This document shows, piece after piece, positions 24,050-32,018 of a stretch of 64,000 bases of DNA. Origin of the DNA: Poriferisodalis sp022821985 (lineage in GTDB: Bacteria > Actinomycetota > Acidimicrobiia > Acidimicrobiales > Poriferisodalaceae). Below the pieces are notes generated by a model. The model worked only from the letters and a program-made list of their open reading frames with translations. It was not told the origin of the DNA and ran no database searches. The position numbers and the translations under genes were made by a program. Positions within the stretch are counted from its first letter, which is position 1; each line of letters opens with the position of its first letter. The DNA lies in assembly GCF_965219595.1 (NCBI RefSeq), contig NZ_OZ244781.1:2356001-2420000 (forward strand), written 5' to 3'.

Positions 24050-25167
24050 TTGCAGCGCTGCGCACCTTCTACCGGGGCGAGAACGCCTGGGACATCCTGC
24101 GCCTGTCACGCAAGGTGCTCATCGGCTCAGCAATTGCTGTGCTCGTGTGCGTGGTGGCTCTGCTGGTGCGCGGCCTGAATCTCGGCATCGAGTTCGAAGG
24201 CGGCTCGGTGTGGGAGATACCGGTGCCCGAGGAATCTCAAGGCGCCGAAGCGGATGACGCGTCGACCGGTTCCGGCAGTGCATCGGTCGACAGTGTGACG
24301 ACCGATGACGTGGCGTCGGCGGCCGCGGAGGCCGGCGTGCCCGATGCGCGCGTGCAGTTCGTGGTGGTCACCGGCGCGCCCGACATCTTCCGGGTGCGCG
24401 GCGTGCTGGGTCCCGATGCCGACAGCGCAGCGGTGGCCGGGGCGCTGGCCGATGCCGTCGGCGTCGACGTGGAGAGCCTGTCGTCGCGCCAGGTCAGCCC
24501 GTCGTTCGGCGACGAGGTCGCCGGCAAGGCACGCCGGGCGCTCGTGGTGTTCTTCGTGCTGATCGCGCTGTACCTGTGGTTCCGCTTCGAGTGGAAGATG
24601 TCGGTGGGCGCACTGATTGCGGTGGGGCACGACATCGTGCTGACGGTCGGCGCCTACGCCCTGTTCGGGTTCGAGGTGACGCCGGCGACGGTGGTGGCCT
24701 TCCTCACGATCATGGGCTATTCGCTGTACGACACGATCGTCGTGTTCGACCGTGTGAAATCCAACGAGCGGTCGTTGCCGGCGCGCAGCCACTTCACCTA
24801 TCACGCGCTCGCGAACGTGTCGCTCAACCAGGTGCTGACACGATCGGTGAACACCTCGATCACCTCGGTGCTGCCCGTGCTGTCGCTGCTGGTCGTGGGC
24901 GCCGGGTTCCTGGGTGCGGGCACCTTGGCCGAGTTCGCCACGGCGCTGCTGATCGGCCTGTTCGTCGGCTCCTACAGCTCGATCTTCGTGGCGATGCCCA
25001 CGGTTGCGTGGCTGAAGGGCTACGAGCCCGGCTGGGCCGCCGCGCAGGCTGCGGCCGACGCCGCCGGCCGTCACGACTCGATGGAAGCTGCCACCCAGGC
25101 GCTCGCCGCCGAGAGCTACACCCGCAGCGCCCCGCCCCGCCCCCGCAAGAAGGGCCGCCGCCGCTAG
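24046..25167 (+). CDS. secF: Protein translocase subunit SecF
   Basis: Second RND half of the SecDF export motor. 373 aa, GTG start overlapping the secD stop. Seen: LNLGIEFEGGSVWEI at the first periplasmic strand, a short Ser/Asp linker, ARRALVVFFVLIALYLWFRFEWKMSVGALIAVGHDIVLTVGAYALFGFEVTPATVVAFLTIMGYSLYDTIVVFDRVKSN with the TM4 Asp, and SLNQVLTRSVNTSITSVLPVLSLL. The basic tail ends PRPRKKGRRR. It closes the yajC-secDF unit. Confidence 0.94.
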   Translation: MIAALRTFYRGENAWDILRLSRKVLIGSAIAVLVCVVALLVRGLNLGIEFEGGSVWEIPVPEESQGAEADDASTGSGSASVDSVTTDDVASAAAEAGVPDARVQFVVVTGAPDIFRVRGVLGPDADSAAVAGALADAVGVDVESLSSRQVSPSFGDEVAGKARRALVVFFVLIALYLWFRFEWKMSVGALIAVGHDIVLTVGAYALFGFEVTPATVVAFLTIMGYSLYDTIVVFDRVKSNERSLPARSHFTYHALANVSLNQVLTRSVNTSITSVLPVLSLLVVGAGFLGAGTLAEFATALLIGLFVGSYSSIFVAMPTVAWLKGYEPGWAAAQAAADAAGRHDSMEAATQALAAESYTRSAPPRPRKKGRRR

Positions 25168-25273
25168 ATCCGGCTCCAGATGACCGGCGAGGCGCGGCAG
25201 AATGGGAGTGTGAATCACTCCGCGTTCGGCCCGGTGCCGGCCGAGCACCGCAGCGAGAAGCTTGGCTAGGGCC

Positions 25274-27580
25274 ATGCCTGCGGTGTCGCGCGTGCTGCCG
25301 TGGCGGCGCATCGCGAACACGGTCGCGGCCGACATCTCGCCGGTGGTCGAGCGTTACCGCCAGCGCTGGCCGAAGCGCTCGCCCGAGCTGGTCATCCGGG
25401 CGTACGAAGCGGCCGCACAGGCACACGAGGGCCAGCGACGCAAGACAGGCGAGGCGTACATCACCCACCCGGTCGCTGTGGCAGGCGTGGTTGCCGATCT
25501 CGGCCTCGACGACACGTCGATTGCCGCTGCGCTGCTGCACGACGCAGTGGAAGACACCAGCGTCGAGCTGGTCGCCCTGTCCGACGACTTCGGCCCCGAG
25601 GTCGCGGCCATCGTGGACGGGGTCACCAAGCTCGACCGGGTCCGCTTCGCCTCCAAGCAGGCTCAGCAGGCCGCCACCCTGCGCAAGATGCTCGTGGCGA
25701 TCGCGAACGACCCACGCGTGCTGATGATCAAGCTGTCGGACCGGCTGCACAACATGCGCACGCTCGGTGCGCTCGGTGCTGCCAAGCAGGCCGACGTGGC
25801 CCGCGAGACGCTCGACATCTATGCACCGCTCGCCAACCGGCTCGGCATGCAGCAGGTGCGAGACGAGCTGGAAGACCTGGCTTTCGCGGCGCTGTACCCC
25901 AAGCGCTACGCCGAGATCGACCGGATGCTCGCCGAGCGCACTCCCGAGCAGGAGCGGTACGTCGACCAAGTGCTGACCGAGGTCCGCGAGCAGCTGTCGC
26001 GGATGAAGATCGAGGCCACGGTGACCGGGCGCAAGAAGCACCACTGGAGCGTCTACGAGAAGATGGTCATCAAGAACCGCTCGTTCGACGAGATATTTGA
26101 CTTGGTGGGCATCCGGGTGGTGGTGCCGACGATCCGCGACGCGTACGCGGCGCTGGGCTCCATACACGCGACGTGGAAGCCGGTGACGGGCCGGTTCAAG
26201 GACTACATCGCGATGCCCAAGTTCAACCTGTACCAGTCGTTGCACACCACGGTGGTCGGTCCGTCGGGCACGGCCGTGGAAGTGCAGATCCGCACCGACG
26301 AGATGCACCAGCGGGCCGAGTACGGCGTGGCGGCCCACTGGCGCTACAAGGCCGAGCGCAACGGCAACGGCAACAAGAGCAGCAGCAACCGCAGCAAGGC
26401 GCAGCGCCACGGCAGCAAAGCAGAGCGTCACCCCAGCACCGCCGCCGAGGAGGACATGCCCTGGCTGAGCCGGCTGGTGGAGTGGCAGGCCGAGTCTGAC
26501 GACCCGGCCGAGTTCATGCGCACGATCGCGAGCGACCTCGGTCACGGCGAGGTGTACGTGTTCACGCCCAAGGGCGACGTGGTGACGCTGCCGACCGGCG
26601 CCACGCCCATCGACTTCGCCTACGCCATTCACACCGATATCGGCGACACGCTCATCGGCGCCAAGATCGACGGCCGGCTCGTGCCGCTCGACCGGCAGCT
26701 GCGCTCAGGCGACACGTTGGAAGCGTTCACTTCCGACGATCCCGGGACCCGGCCGTCGCGTGACTGGCTGGAGATCGCCGTCACACCCCGGGCCCGCTAC
26801 AGCATCCGGCGCTGGTTCGCCCGCTCCGACCGTTCCGAGTGGGAGGCGGCCGGTCGTGAGGCAGTCTCCGACGAGCTGCGGTCTGAAGGGCTCAAGGCGT
26901 CGCTGCTCATCGACGGCGACGAGATGCGCGCCGTCGCGGAGCAGCTCAGCCGAGCCGATCTCGACCAGCTCTTCGAAGCTGTCGGCAAGGGCGACGTGCG
27001 GCCCCACTCCGTGGCCAAACGGCTCCTCAGCAACCTGCGAGGTGAGGGCGACGGGGTGCAGCTGCCTGCACGCCCGGCCCGCCAGCGAGGCTCGCGCCGC
27101 CGTCGCTCTGCCGGTGTGCATGTCGACGGCCACGACGACGCGCTGGTGCGCTTGGCACGTTGCTGCAGCCCGGTGCGCGGCGACGAGATCTTGGGCTTCT
27201 CGACCAGCGGGCGGGGCATCTCGGTGCATCGAGCCGACTGTGCCAATGCGGGCGAACTGGCGACTGCGTCGGGTGCCCGCCAAGTCGAGGTGGAGTGGGA
27301 CGAGAGCTGGGCGGGCGAGTTCGCCGCCGCGCTCGAGGTGCGCGGACTCGACCGCAACCGGCTGCTGCTCGATGTGGTGCAGGTGGTGTCGGGCCGCCAC
27401 GACTTGTCCATCGCGAGCTGCGACACGTTCGTGGGCGACGACCAGGTGGCGGTGATGCAGTTCGAGGTGGAGGTGGGCGATCCCATCCTGCTGGACCAGT
27501 TGCTGGCCGCCCTGCGCGAGGTGCCCGGCGTGTTCGACGCCTACCGCACCATCGAAGGACTCGCCCGCACCGAATACTGA
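25274..27580 (+). CDS. relA: Bifunctional (p)ppGpp synthetase/hydrolase (Rel/RSH)
   Basis: Makes and degrades the stringent-response alarmone. 768 aa with domains in standard order. HD hydrolase, about residues 40-195: HPVAVAGVVADLGLD, LLHDAVEDT and IKLSDRLHNMRTLGAL indicate an active hydrolase. Synthetase, about 230-345: RKKHHWSVYEKM, VGIRVVV, GRFKDYIAMPKFNLYQSLHTTV and EVQIRT. TGS, about 415-480: VYVFTPKGDVVTLPTGATPIDFAYAIH. The C-terminal conserved-Cys region has RCCSPVRGDEILGF, and an ACT domain ends the protein. A low-complexity Asn/Ser/Lys linker follows the synthetase. ATG 25274 is preferred; a TTG four codons upstream is possible. Confidence 0.94.
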   Translation: MPAVSRVLPWRRIANTVAADISPVVERYRQRWPKRSPELVIRAYEAAAQAHEGQRRKTGEAYITHPVAVAGVVADLGLDDTSIAAALLHDAVEDTSVELVALSDDFGPEVAAIVDGVTKLDRVRFASKQAQQAATLRKMLVAIANDPRVLMIKLSDRLHNMRTLGALGAAKQADVARETLDIYAPLANRLGMQQVRDELEDLAFAALYPKRYAEIDRMLAERTPEQERYVDQVLTEVREQLSRMKIEATVTGRKKHHWSVYEKMVIKNRSFDEIFDLVGIRVVVPTIRDAYAALGSIHATWKPVTGRFKDYIAMPKFNLYQSLHTTVVGPSGTAVEVQIRTDEMHQRAEYGVAAHWRYKAERNGNGNKSSSNRSKAQRHGSKAERHPSTAAEEDMPWLSRLVEWQAESDDPAEFMRTIASDLGHGEVYVFTPKGDVVTLPTGATPIDFAYAIHTDIGDTLIGAKIDGRLVPLDRQLRSGDTLEAFTSDDPGTRPSRDWLEIAVTPRARYSIRRWFARSDRSEWEAAGREAVSDELRSEGLKASLLIDGDEMRAVAEQLSRADLDQLFEAVGKGDVRPHSVAKRLLSNLRGEGDGVQLPARPARQRGSRRRRSAGVHVDGHDDALVRLARCCSPVRGDEILGFSTSGRGISVHRADCANAGELATASGARQVEVEWDESWAGEFAAALEVRGLDRNRLLLDVVQVVSGRHDLSIASCDTFVGDDQVAVMQFEVEVGDPILLDQLLAALREVPGVFDAYRTIEGLARTEY

Positions 27581-27632
27581 CGCGCCGAGTTCTGAGGCTC
27601 TGGGGCAGCTAGGACTGGGGGCGGTAGGGCCG

Positions 27633-27638
27633 TAGCCT
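27633..27638 (+). promoter_or_regulatory. -10 element (TAGCCT) upstream of hisS
   Basis: TAGCCT is 9 nt before the hisS ATG; a very short leader of 2-3 nt or none is expected. Confidence 0.4.
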
Positions 27639-27647
27639 GCGCTGGTC

Positions 27648-29000
27648 ATGTCCGGTACGCCTTCGACGCCCGCGAACCCTGCCGACAGCGGCGATGCAGC
27701 GGCCCTGAAGTCGTTCCGGACGCCGATCGGGACACACGATCTCGCACCGCCGGAATCCGGGCGCTGGGTGGCGTTGCTGGGTGCCTTCATCGCAGCCGCA
27801 GACCGTGCCGGATTCGGCTACTTGCAGACGCCGATCTTTGAGGACATCGGCGTTTTCGCCCGAATCGGCGAGGGCACCGACGTGGTCGGCAAGGAGATGT
27901 ATGAGTTCTTCGACCGCAGCGACCGCCACCTGGCGCTGCGGCCCGAGTGCACGGCGTCGGTGTGCCGCGCCTTCGCCCAGCACCGCCCCACCACGCCGTG
28001 GAAGGTGTGGTACCAAGGGCCGTTCTTCCGCTACGAGGCGCCCCAGGCCGGCCGCTACCGCCAGTTCCACCAGATCGGGGCGGAGACGCTCGGCACCGAC
28101 GATCCCGATGCCGATGTGGAGATCATCGCCCTCGCCGCTGAGTTCTTTCGCGCGATCGGGCTGCAGCAGGTACCACTGCTGGTGAACTCGATGGGCGACC
28201 TCGGCACCCGCGTGGCCTACGGCGAAGCGTTGAGCAGCTACTTGCAGCGCCGCGCCGGCGATGTGGACCCGCAGGATCGCGACAAGATCGCGCACCACCC
28301 GCTGCGCATCCTGGACTCCAAGCGCGAGGCGACGGCGGCTGTGGCCGCGGAAGCCCCGCGGATCACCGACTATCTCACCGCAGCCACGGCGGCCCACTTC
28401 GAGCGGGTGCGCGAGGGGCTCGACGCGCTCGGGATCGACCACGAGGTCGAGCACAAGCTCGTGCGCGGCCTCGACTACTACACCCGCACCACGTTCGAGT
28501 TCCGCGCCACCAGCCTCGACGCCGCCCAGGACACCATCTGCGGCGGAGGCCGCTACAACGGGCTCGTGGAGGCCCTCGGCGGGCCGCCGACGCCCGGCAT
28601 CGGGTTCGCATTGGGCATTGAGCGTCTGCTGCTGGCCTGCGATGCCGAAGGCGTCTTCGAGGTTCCGGCACAGCGGGCCGAAGTGTGGGTGATCGACACG
28701 GCGGGCGGCGCCGCCGCTCGCGATCTCACCCATGAGCTCCGAGCCGTTGGAATCCGTGCTGACCGGGCCTTCGACGACCGGTCGATGCGGGCGCAGATGC
28801 GCGCTGCGGACCGTTCCGGCGCCGAGATTGCGCTCATCGTGGGCAGCGACGAGGTCGACGCCGGCACCGTGACGGTGCGACCGCTGCGACGCCCTGACGG
28901 CGGTGACGTCGACACGCCGCAGCAGACCGTGCCGCGGGCCGAACTGCTCCCCACACTGCGGCGCATCTTCGACGAGCTCAATGCGGAAGGCGTTGCGTGA
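27648..29000 (+). CDS. hisS: Histidyl-tRNA synthetase
   Basis: Class II synthetase charging tRNA-His. 450 aa. Motif 1-2 blocks: FRTPIGTHDLAPPES, LRPECTASVCRAFAQH, KVWYQGPFFRYEAPQAGRYRQFHQIGAE. The HisA motif is LVRGLDYYTRTTFEF with GGGRYNGLVEALGGPPTPGIGFALGIERLLL, and the C-terminal anticodon-binding domain starts near AEVWVIDTAGG. The first 25 residues are a polar extension. hisS stops in a TGATG overlap with aspS, an order common in actinobacteria (relA-hisS-aspS). Confidence 0.95.
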   Translation: MSGTPSTPANPADSGDAAALKSFRTPIGTHDLAPPESGRWVALLGAFIAAADRAGFGYLQTPIFEDIGVFARIGEGTDVVGKEMYEFFDRSDRHLALRPECTASVCRAFAQHRPTTPWKVWYQGPFFRYEAPQAGRYRQFHQIGAETLGTDDPDADVEIIALAAEFFRAIGLQQVPLLVNSMGDLGTRVAYGEALSSYLQRRAGDVDPQDRDKIAHHPLRILDSKREATAAVAAEAPRITDYLTAATAAHFERVREGLDALGIDHEVEHKLVRGLDYYTRTTFEFRATSLDAAQDTICGGGRYNGLVEALGGPPTPGIGFALGIERLLLACDAEGVFEVPAQRAEVWVIDTAGGAAARDLTHELRAVGIRADRAFDDRSMRAQMRAADRSGAEIALIVGSDEVDAGTVTVRPLRRPDGGDVDTPQQTVPRAELLPTLRRIFDELNAEGVA

Positions 29001-30823
29001 TGGGTGCCGGAGCGCGAACCGATTACTGCGGGCGTCTGGGCCGCGCCGACATCGGCCGGGACGTCACCGTGTGCGGCTGGGTCTCCCGGCGTCGTGAGCA
29101 TGGTGAGCACCTCGCGTTCGTCGACTTGCGCGACCGCACCGGCATCGTGCAGTGCGTTGTGGACCACGCACACGATCTGCGCTCGGAGTACGTGCTGTCG
29201 GTGACCGGCACCGTCCGTGAGCGCCCATTGGATACAGCCAATCCCGACTTGGCCACTGGCGAGATCGAGATCGGAGATGCAACCGTCGAAGTGCTGTCGC
29301 GCTCGGAGCCGCCGCCGTTCCAGATCGACGGTCGCACTGAGGTCGACGAGATGCTGCGCATTCGCCATCGCTACTTGGACCTGCGGAACCCTCGCATGCA
29401 CTCGAACCTGGTGAATCGGGCGCGGGTGAATGCAGCGATCCGGCGTTCGATGGAGGCAGCGGAATTCATCGAGGTCGAGACGCCGACGCTGGTTGCTTCG
29501 ACGCCGGAAGGCGCCCGCGACTTCGTGGTGCCCAGCCGTCTGCATCAGGGCCGCTTCTACGCGCTGCCCCAAAGCCCCCAGCTGTTCAAGCAGCTTTGCA
29601 TGGTGGGCGGCATCGACCGCTACTACCAGATCGCGCGGTGCCTGCGAGACGAGGATCTGCGAGCTGACCGGCAGTTCGAGTTCACCCAGCTCGACCTCGA
29701 GATGAGTTTCGCCAGCGGTGCCGAAGTGCGTTCCGTGATCAGCGAAGCGGTGGCCGCGGCGGCTGAAGAGATCACCGGCGTGCGCCCCGCGGCGATGCCC
29801 GAGATCACCTGGCACGAGGCGATCGACCGCTACGGGTCGGACAAGCCCGACCTGCGCTTCGGGCTCGAGCTCACCGAGCTCACCGAACTGTTCGCAGAGA
29901 CCGGGTTCAACGCCTTCAAGGCGCCTGCCGTGCGGGGCATCCGGGTGCCCGGCGGCGGCGACATCAGCCGCAACGCGGTCGACGATCTCACCAAGCAGTG
30001 CCAGCGCTGGGGTGCCAAGGGTCTCGTGTGGATGCGGATCAGTGCCGGCGACCCGCTGGCCGACGGTGCCCGCAGCGCAGCGGGAGGACGGCTGGCCGTC
30101 ACCTCGCCGGTCGCGAAGTTCATGTCCGACGCCGAGATCGACGGCGTGCTGGGCCGACTCGGGGCCGAGCCGGGTGACATGTGCTACCTGGTGGCCGATA
30201 CTTGGCGCCGAGCCAGCGGGGTGCTCGGGCTGTTGCGGCTGGAGCTGGGCCGCCCGCCGGTGAACGAGGGCGGGTTGCACTTCCTGTGGGTGGTCGACTT
30301 TCCCCTGTTCGAAGATGTGAGCGCCGACGGTCTGCCGATCCCGGCCCACCACCCGTTCACCATGCCCCATGCCGACGATCTCGATGTCGTCGCGGCGGCT
30401 TCGGCGCGCATGGCGTCAGGCGGCGGCTTCGACGCTGACACCCTGCTGGGCGTGCGCTCGCAGGCGTACGACCTGGTGCTGAACGGCTGGGAGCTGGGCT
30501 CGGGCAGCGTCCGGATCCACCGGGGCGACATCCAGCAGCAGATCTTCGACCTGCTGGGCATCGAGCCAGCCGCAGCGCAGGAACGATTCGGGTTCCTGCT
30601 CGACGCGTTCCGCTATGGCGCTCCGCCGCACGCTGGCTTTGCGTTCGGCATCGACCGTCTCGCAGCGCTGCTGTGCGGCGAGGAGAACATCCGCGAGGTG
30701 ATCGCGTTTCCCAAGAGCCAGTCCGGAGCAGATCCGCTCACCAATGCCCCGTCTGCGATCTCCGACGTCCAGCTCGAAGAACTCGGCCTCGCGATCGTGG
30801 CCGACGACGAGGAACTCACGTGA
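29000..30823 (+). CDS. aspS: Aspartyl-tRNA synthetase
   Basis: Class IIb synthetase. 607 aa, full bacterial length. OB-fold anticodon domain: VTVCGWVSRRREHGEHLAFVDLRDRTGIVQCV. Catalytic blocks: RHRYLDLRNPRMHSN, FIEVETPTLVASTPEGARDFVVPSR, ALPQSPQLFKQLCMVGGIDRYYQIARCLRDEDLRADRQFEFTQLDLEMSF. The bacterial GAD insertion runs through the middle, and the C-terminal GFAFGIDRLAALLCGEENIREVIAFPK is motif 3. Whether it is discriminating cannot be told from this window. Start ATG 29000 overlaps the hisS TGA; GTG 28997 directly before is an alternative. Confidence 0.95.
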   Translation: MGAGARTDYCGRLGRADIGRDVTVCGWVSRRREHGEHLAFVDLRDRTGIVQCVVDHAHDLRSEYVLSVTGTVRERPLDTANPDLATGEIEIGDATVEVLSRSEPPPFQIDGRTEVDEMLRIRHRYLDLRNPRMHSNLVNRARVNAAIRRSMEAAEFIEVETPTLVASTPEGARDFVVPSRLHQGRFYALPQSPQLFKQLCMVGGIDRYYQIARCLRDEDLRADRQFEFTQLDLEMSFASGAEVRSVISEAVAAAAEEITGVRPAAMPEITWHEAIDRYGSDKPDLRFGLELTELTELFAETGFNAFKAPAVRGIRVPGGGDISRNAVDDLTKQCQRWGAKGLVWMRISAGDPLADGARSAAGGRLAVTSPVAKFMSDAEIDGVLGRLGAEPGDMCYLVADTWRRASGVLGLLRLELGRPPVNEGGLHFLWVVDFPLFEDVSADGLPIPAHHPFTMPHADDLDVVAAASARMASGGGFDADTLLGVRSQAYDLVLNGWELGSGSVRIHRGDIQQQIFDLLGIEPAAAQERFGFLLDAFRYGAPPHAGFAFGIDRLAALLCGEENIREVIAFPKSQSGADPLTNAPSAISDVQLEELGLAIVADDEELT

Positions 30824-31203
30824 GCGCCGGCGATCTGGCCGCCGTGGTGGTGACTGTCTGCGTGGTCGTCGCGCTGGTGGCCCTGATCGCTGTGCTGACC
30901 CAGGCATTCGCCCTGATGCGCGAGCTGCGCCGCAAGCTGGACGACTTCGACTCCAAGGTTGGGCCGGCGCTGGGCCAGCTTGCGGATACCGCCGAGATGG
31001 CCCAGACCGAGATCGGACGGCTGCGCGACCTGCTGAACGTGGCGCAGAAGGTGGCCGGGCTGGCTGAGTCTGCCGGTGCCGCCACCGCGCGCGCCGCCGC
31101 AGCACCCGTCGACAAGGTCAGGTCGGCATTTTCTGTCTTGAAGGACCGTCTCGGCGACTCGGAGCGCGAGACTGCTGCGAGCGGCGAGACGGGGGAGCGC
31201 TGA
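30820..31203 (+). CDS. DUF948-like single-span membrane protein
   Basis: 127 aa from GTG 30820, which overlaps the aspS stop as GTGA. One N-terminal span (LAAVVVTVCVVVALVALIAVLTQAFALM), then a long amphipathic helix with regular heptads (ELRRKLDDFDSKVGPALGQLADTAEMAQTEIGRLRDLLNVAQKVAG) and a basic/polar tail. This layout matches the DUF948/YtxG-type proteins that stand before alaS in actinobacteria. Function unknown; envelope-stress or division-associated roles have been suggested for relatives. Confidence 0.7.
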   Translation: MSAGDLAAVVVTVCVVVALVALIAVLTQAFALMRELRRKLDDFDSKVGPALGQLADTAEMAQTEIGRLRDLLNVAQKVAGLAESAGAATARAAAAPVDKVRSAFSVLKDRLGDSERETAASGETGER

Positions 31204-31204
31204 G

Positions 31205-31474
31205 GTGTTCAAGCGGCTGAGGTGGCTGACGTTGGGCGCGGGCCTGGGTGCCGGCGCCTCGCTGTGGGTGCAGCGACGGCTGCGCTCGTTGCTGGACCGC
31301 TACGCCCCGGTGCGGGGCACGGCCAACGTGTTGGGCACGGCACGCCAGATGCGCCGCGACCTCCGATCGGCGTGGCGTGACGGCAAACGCCAGATGAACG
31401 ACGCCGAACAGCGCCTGCGCGACGAACGAGACCGCCGCTGGGCCGAGCGCCGCCACCGCGGCGAAGCCGCCTGA
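31205..31474 (+). CDS. Small basic membrane-associated protein (DUF6167-like)
   Basis: 89 aa, GTG start 1 nt after the DUF948-like gene. An N-terminal FKRLRWLTLGAGLGAGASLWVQRRLRSLL segment (short span), then a strongly charged helix (RQMRRDLRSAWRDGKRQMNDAEQRLRDERDRRWAERRHR). Position and composition agree with the small protein found between the DUF948 gene and alaS in streptomycetes. Function not known. Confidence 0.6.
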   Translation: MFKRLRWLTLGAGLGAGASLWVQRRLRSLLDRYAPVRGTANVLGTARQMRRDLRSAWRDGKRQMNDAEQRLRDERDRRWAERRHRGEAA

Positions 31475-31486
31475 GCTGTCAGCTCC

Positions 31487-31645
31487 TCAAGTCGCGGTGG
31501 AGGCTGGCTCAGAAGCTGGGAACGGTGTGCTGCGCTCCGTAGCAAAGATCCGGTCTAGCTCGTCTTGTGTGAACTCGTGTTGCTCGAATTCCTCGGACAT
31601 CCTGAGGTAGTCCTCGTCAGTGGGTTCGTCGTTGAAGTCGGTCAT
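31487..31645 (-). CDS. Small acidic antitoxin-like protein
   Basis: 52 aa (MTDFNDEPTDEDYLRMSEEF...), strongly acidic in the first two-thirds (QHEFTQDELDRIFATER), without a recognisable DNA-binding domain. Its ATG overlaps the stop of the preceding minus-strand gene as ATGA, so the two are translationally coupled. Size, charge and coupling are those of an antitoxin; the order toxin-antitoxin is the less usual one. No family recognised with confidence. Confidence 0.55.
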   Translation of the reverse strand: MTDFNDEPTDEDYLRMSEEFEQHEFTQDELDRIFATERSTPFPASEPASTAT

Positions 31646-31911
31646 GATCGTCGCTTCCCAAGGTAGCGAGCCAAGATTGGCCGGAGCCGCATCGCGTGGA
31701 AGATGATGAAGTCTTCTGCAGCAGGACGGTAGAGGATCTCCAGGAGGTTGCCTGCCCGGTCGGGGCCGATGCAAAGTTCCCTCGACCAGTCGCCTTCCGA
31801 ATCAAGTTGGACGAAGCGCGCGCCGAACTCCCACGCGTGCTCGATATCTGCGGCAGGGATGCCGTGCCGCAGAGCCGAAGGGTGAATATCCACATCGAGA
31901 ACATATTTCAA
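31642..31911 (-). CDS. Toxin-like protein of a small TA pair
   Basis: 89 aa. The sequence VDIHPSALRHGIPAADIEHAWEF...LCIGPDRAGNLLEILY...FIIFHAMRLRPILARYL resembles short RNase-like toxins of actinobacterial TA loci (BrnT-like size and layout), where HPSALRHG and HAMRLRP are recurring blocks. That recognition is from memory and not firm. The start is a TTG at 31911; an in-frame GTG a few codons later (VDIHPSAL) is an alternative. Upstream is an AT-rich region with inverted repeats. The pair interrupts the usual aspS..alaS neighbourhood on the opposite strand. Confidence 0.6.
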   Translation of the reverse strand: MKYVLDVDIHPSALRHGIPAADIEHAWEFGARFVQLDSEGDWSRELCIGPDRAGNLLEILYRPAAEDFIIFHAMRLRPILARYLGKRRS

Positions 31912-31916
31912 TTGTT

Positions 31917-31942
31917 TTCAGAGTGTTTCACTGTTTTCTGAA
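31917..31942 (-). promoter_or_regulatory. Inverted repeats upstream of the TA pair
   Basis: AGTGTTTCACT (31922-31932) is a perfect palindrome, flanked by TTCAGA (31917-31922) and TCTGAA (31937-31942). Placed 6-31 nt upstream of the toxin start in an AT-rich patch, it is a candidate operator for autoregulation. Confidence 0.45.
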
Positions 31943-32006
31943 TTGACGAGTGCAGCGTCACACGCTGCTCGGCACAGCGGCCACGGAGGCCGCGAAGGCC
32001 CCTCGG

Positions 32007-32012
32007 TATCCT
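32007..32012 (+). promoter_or_regulatory. -10 element (TATCCT) for leaderless alaS mRNA
   Basis: TATCCT is followed by 6 nt and the ATG at 32019, the tightest match in the window to a leaderless start. Confidence 0.5.
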
Positions 32013-32018
32013 CTGGGG

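Noticed and set aside
28553..30370. 605-codon minus-strand frame opposite hisS/aspS
   Set aside because: Antisense of two well-conserved synthetase genes.
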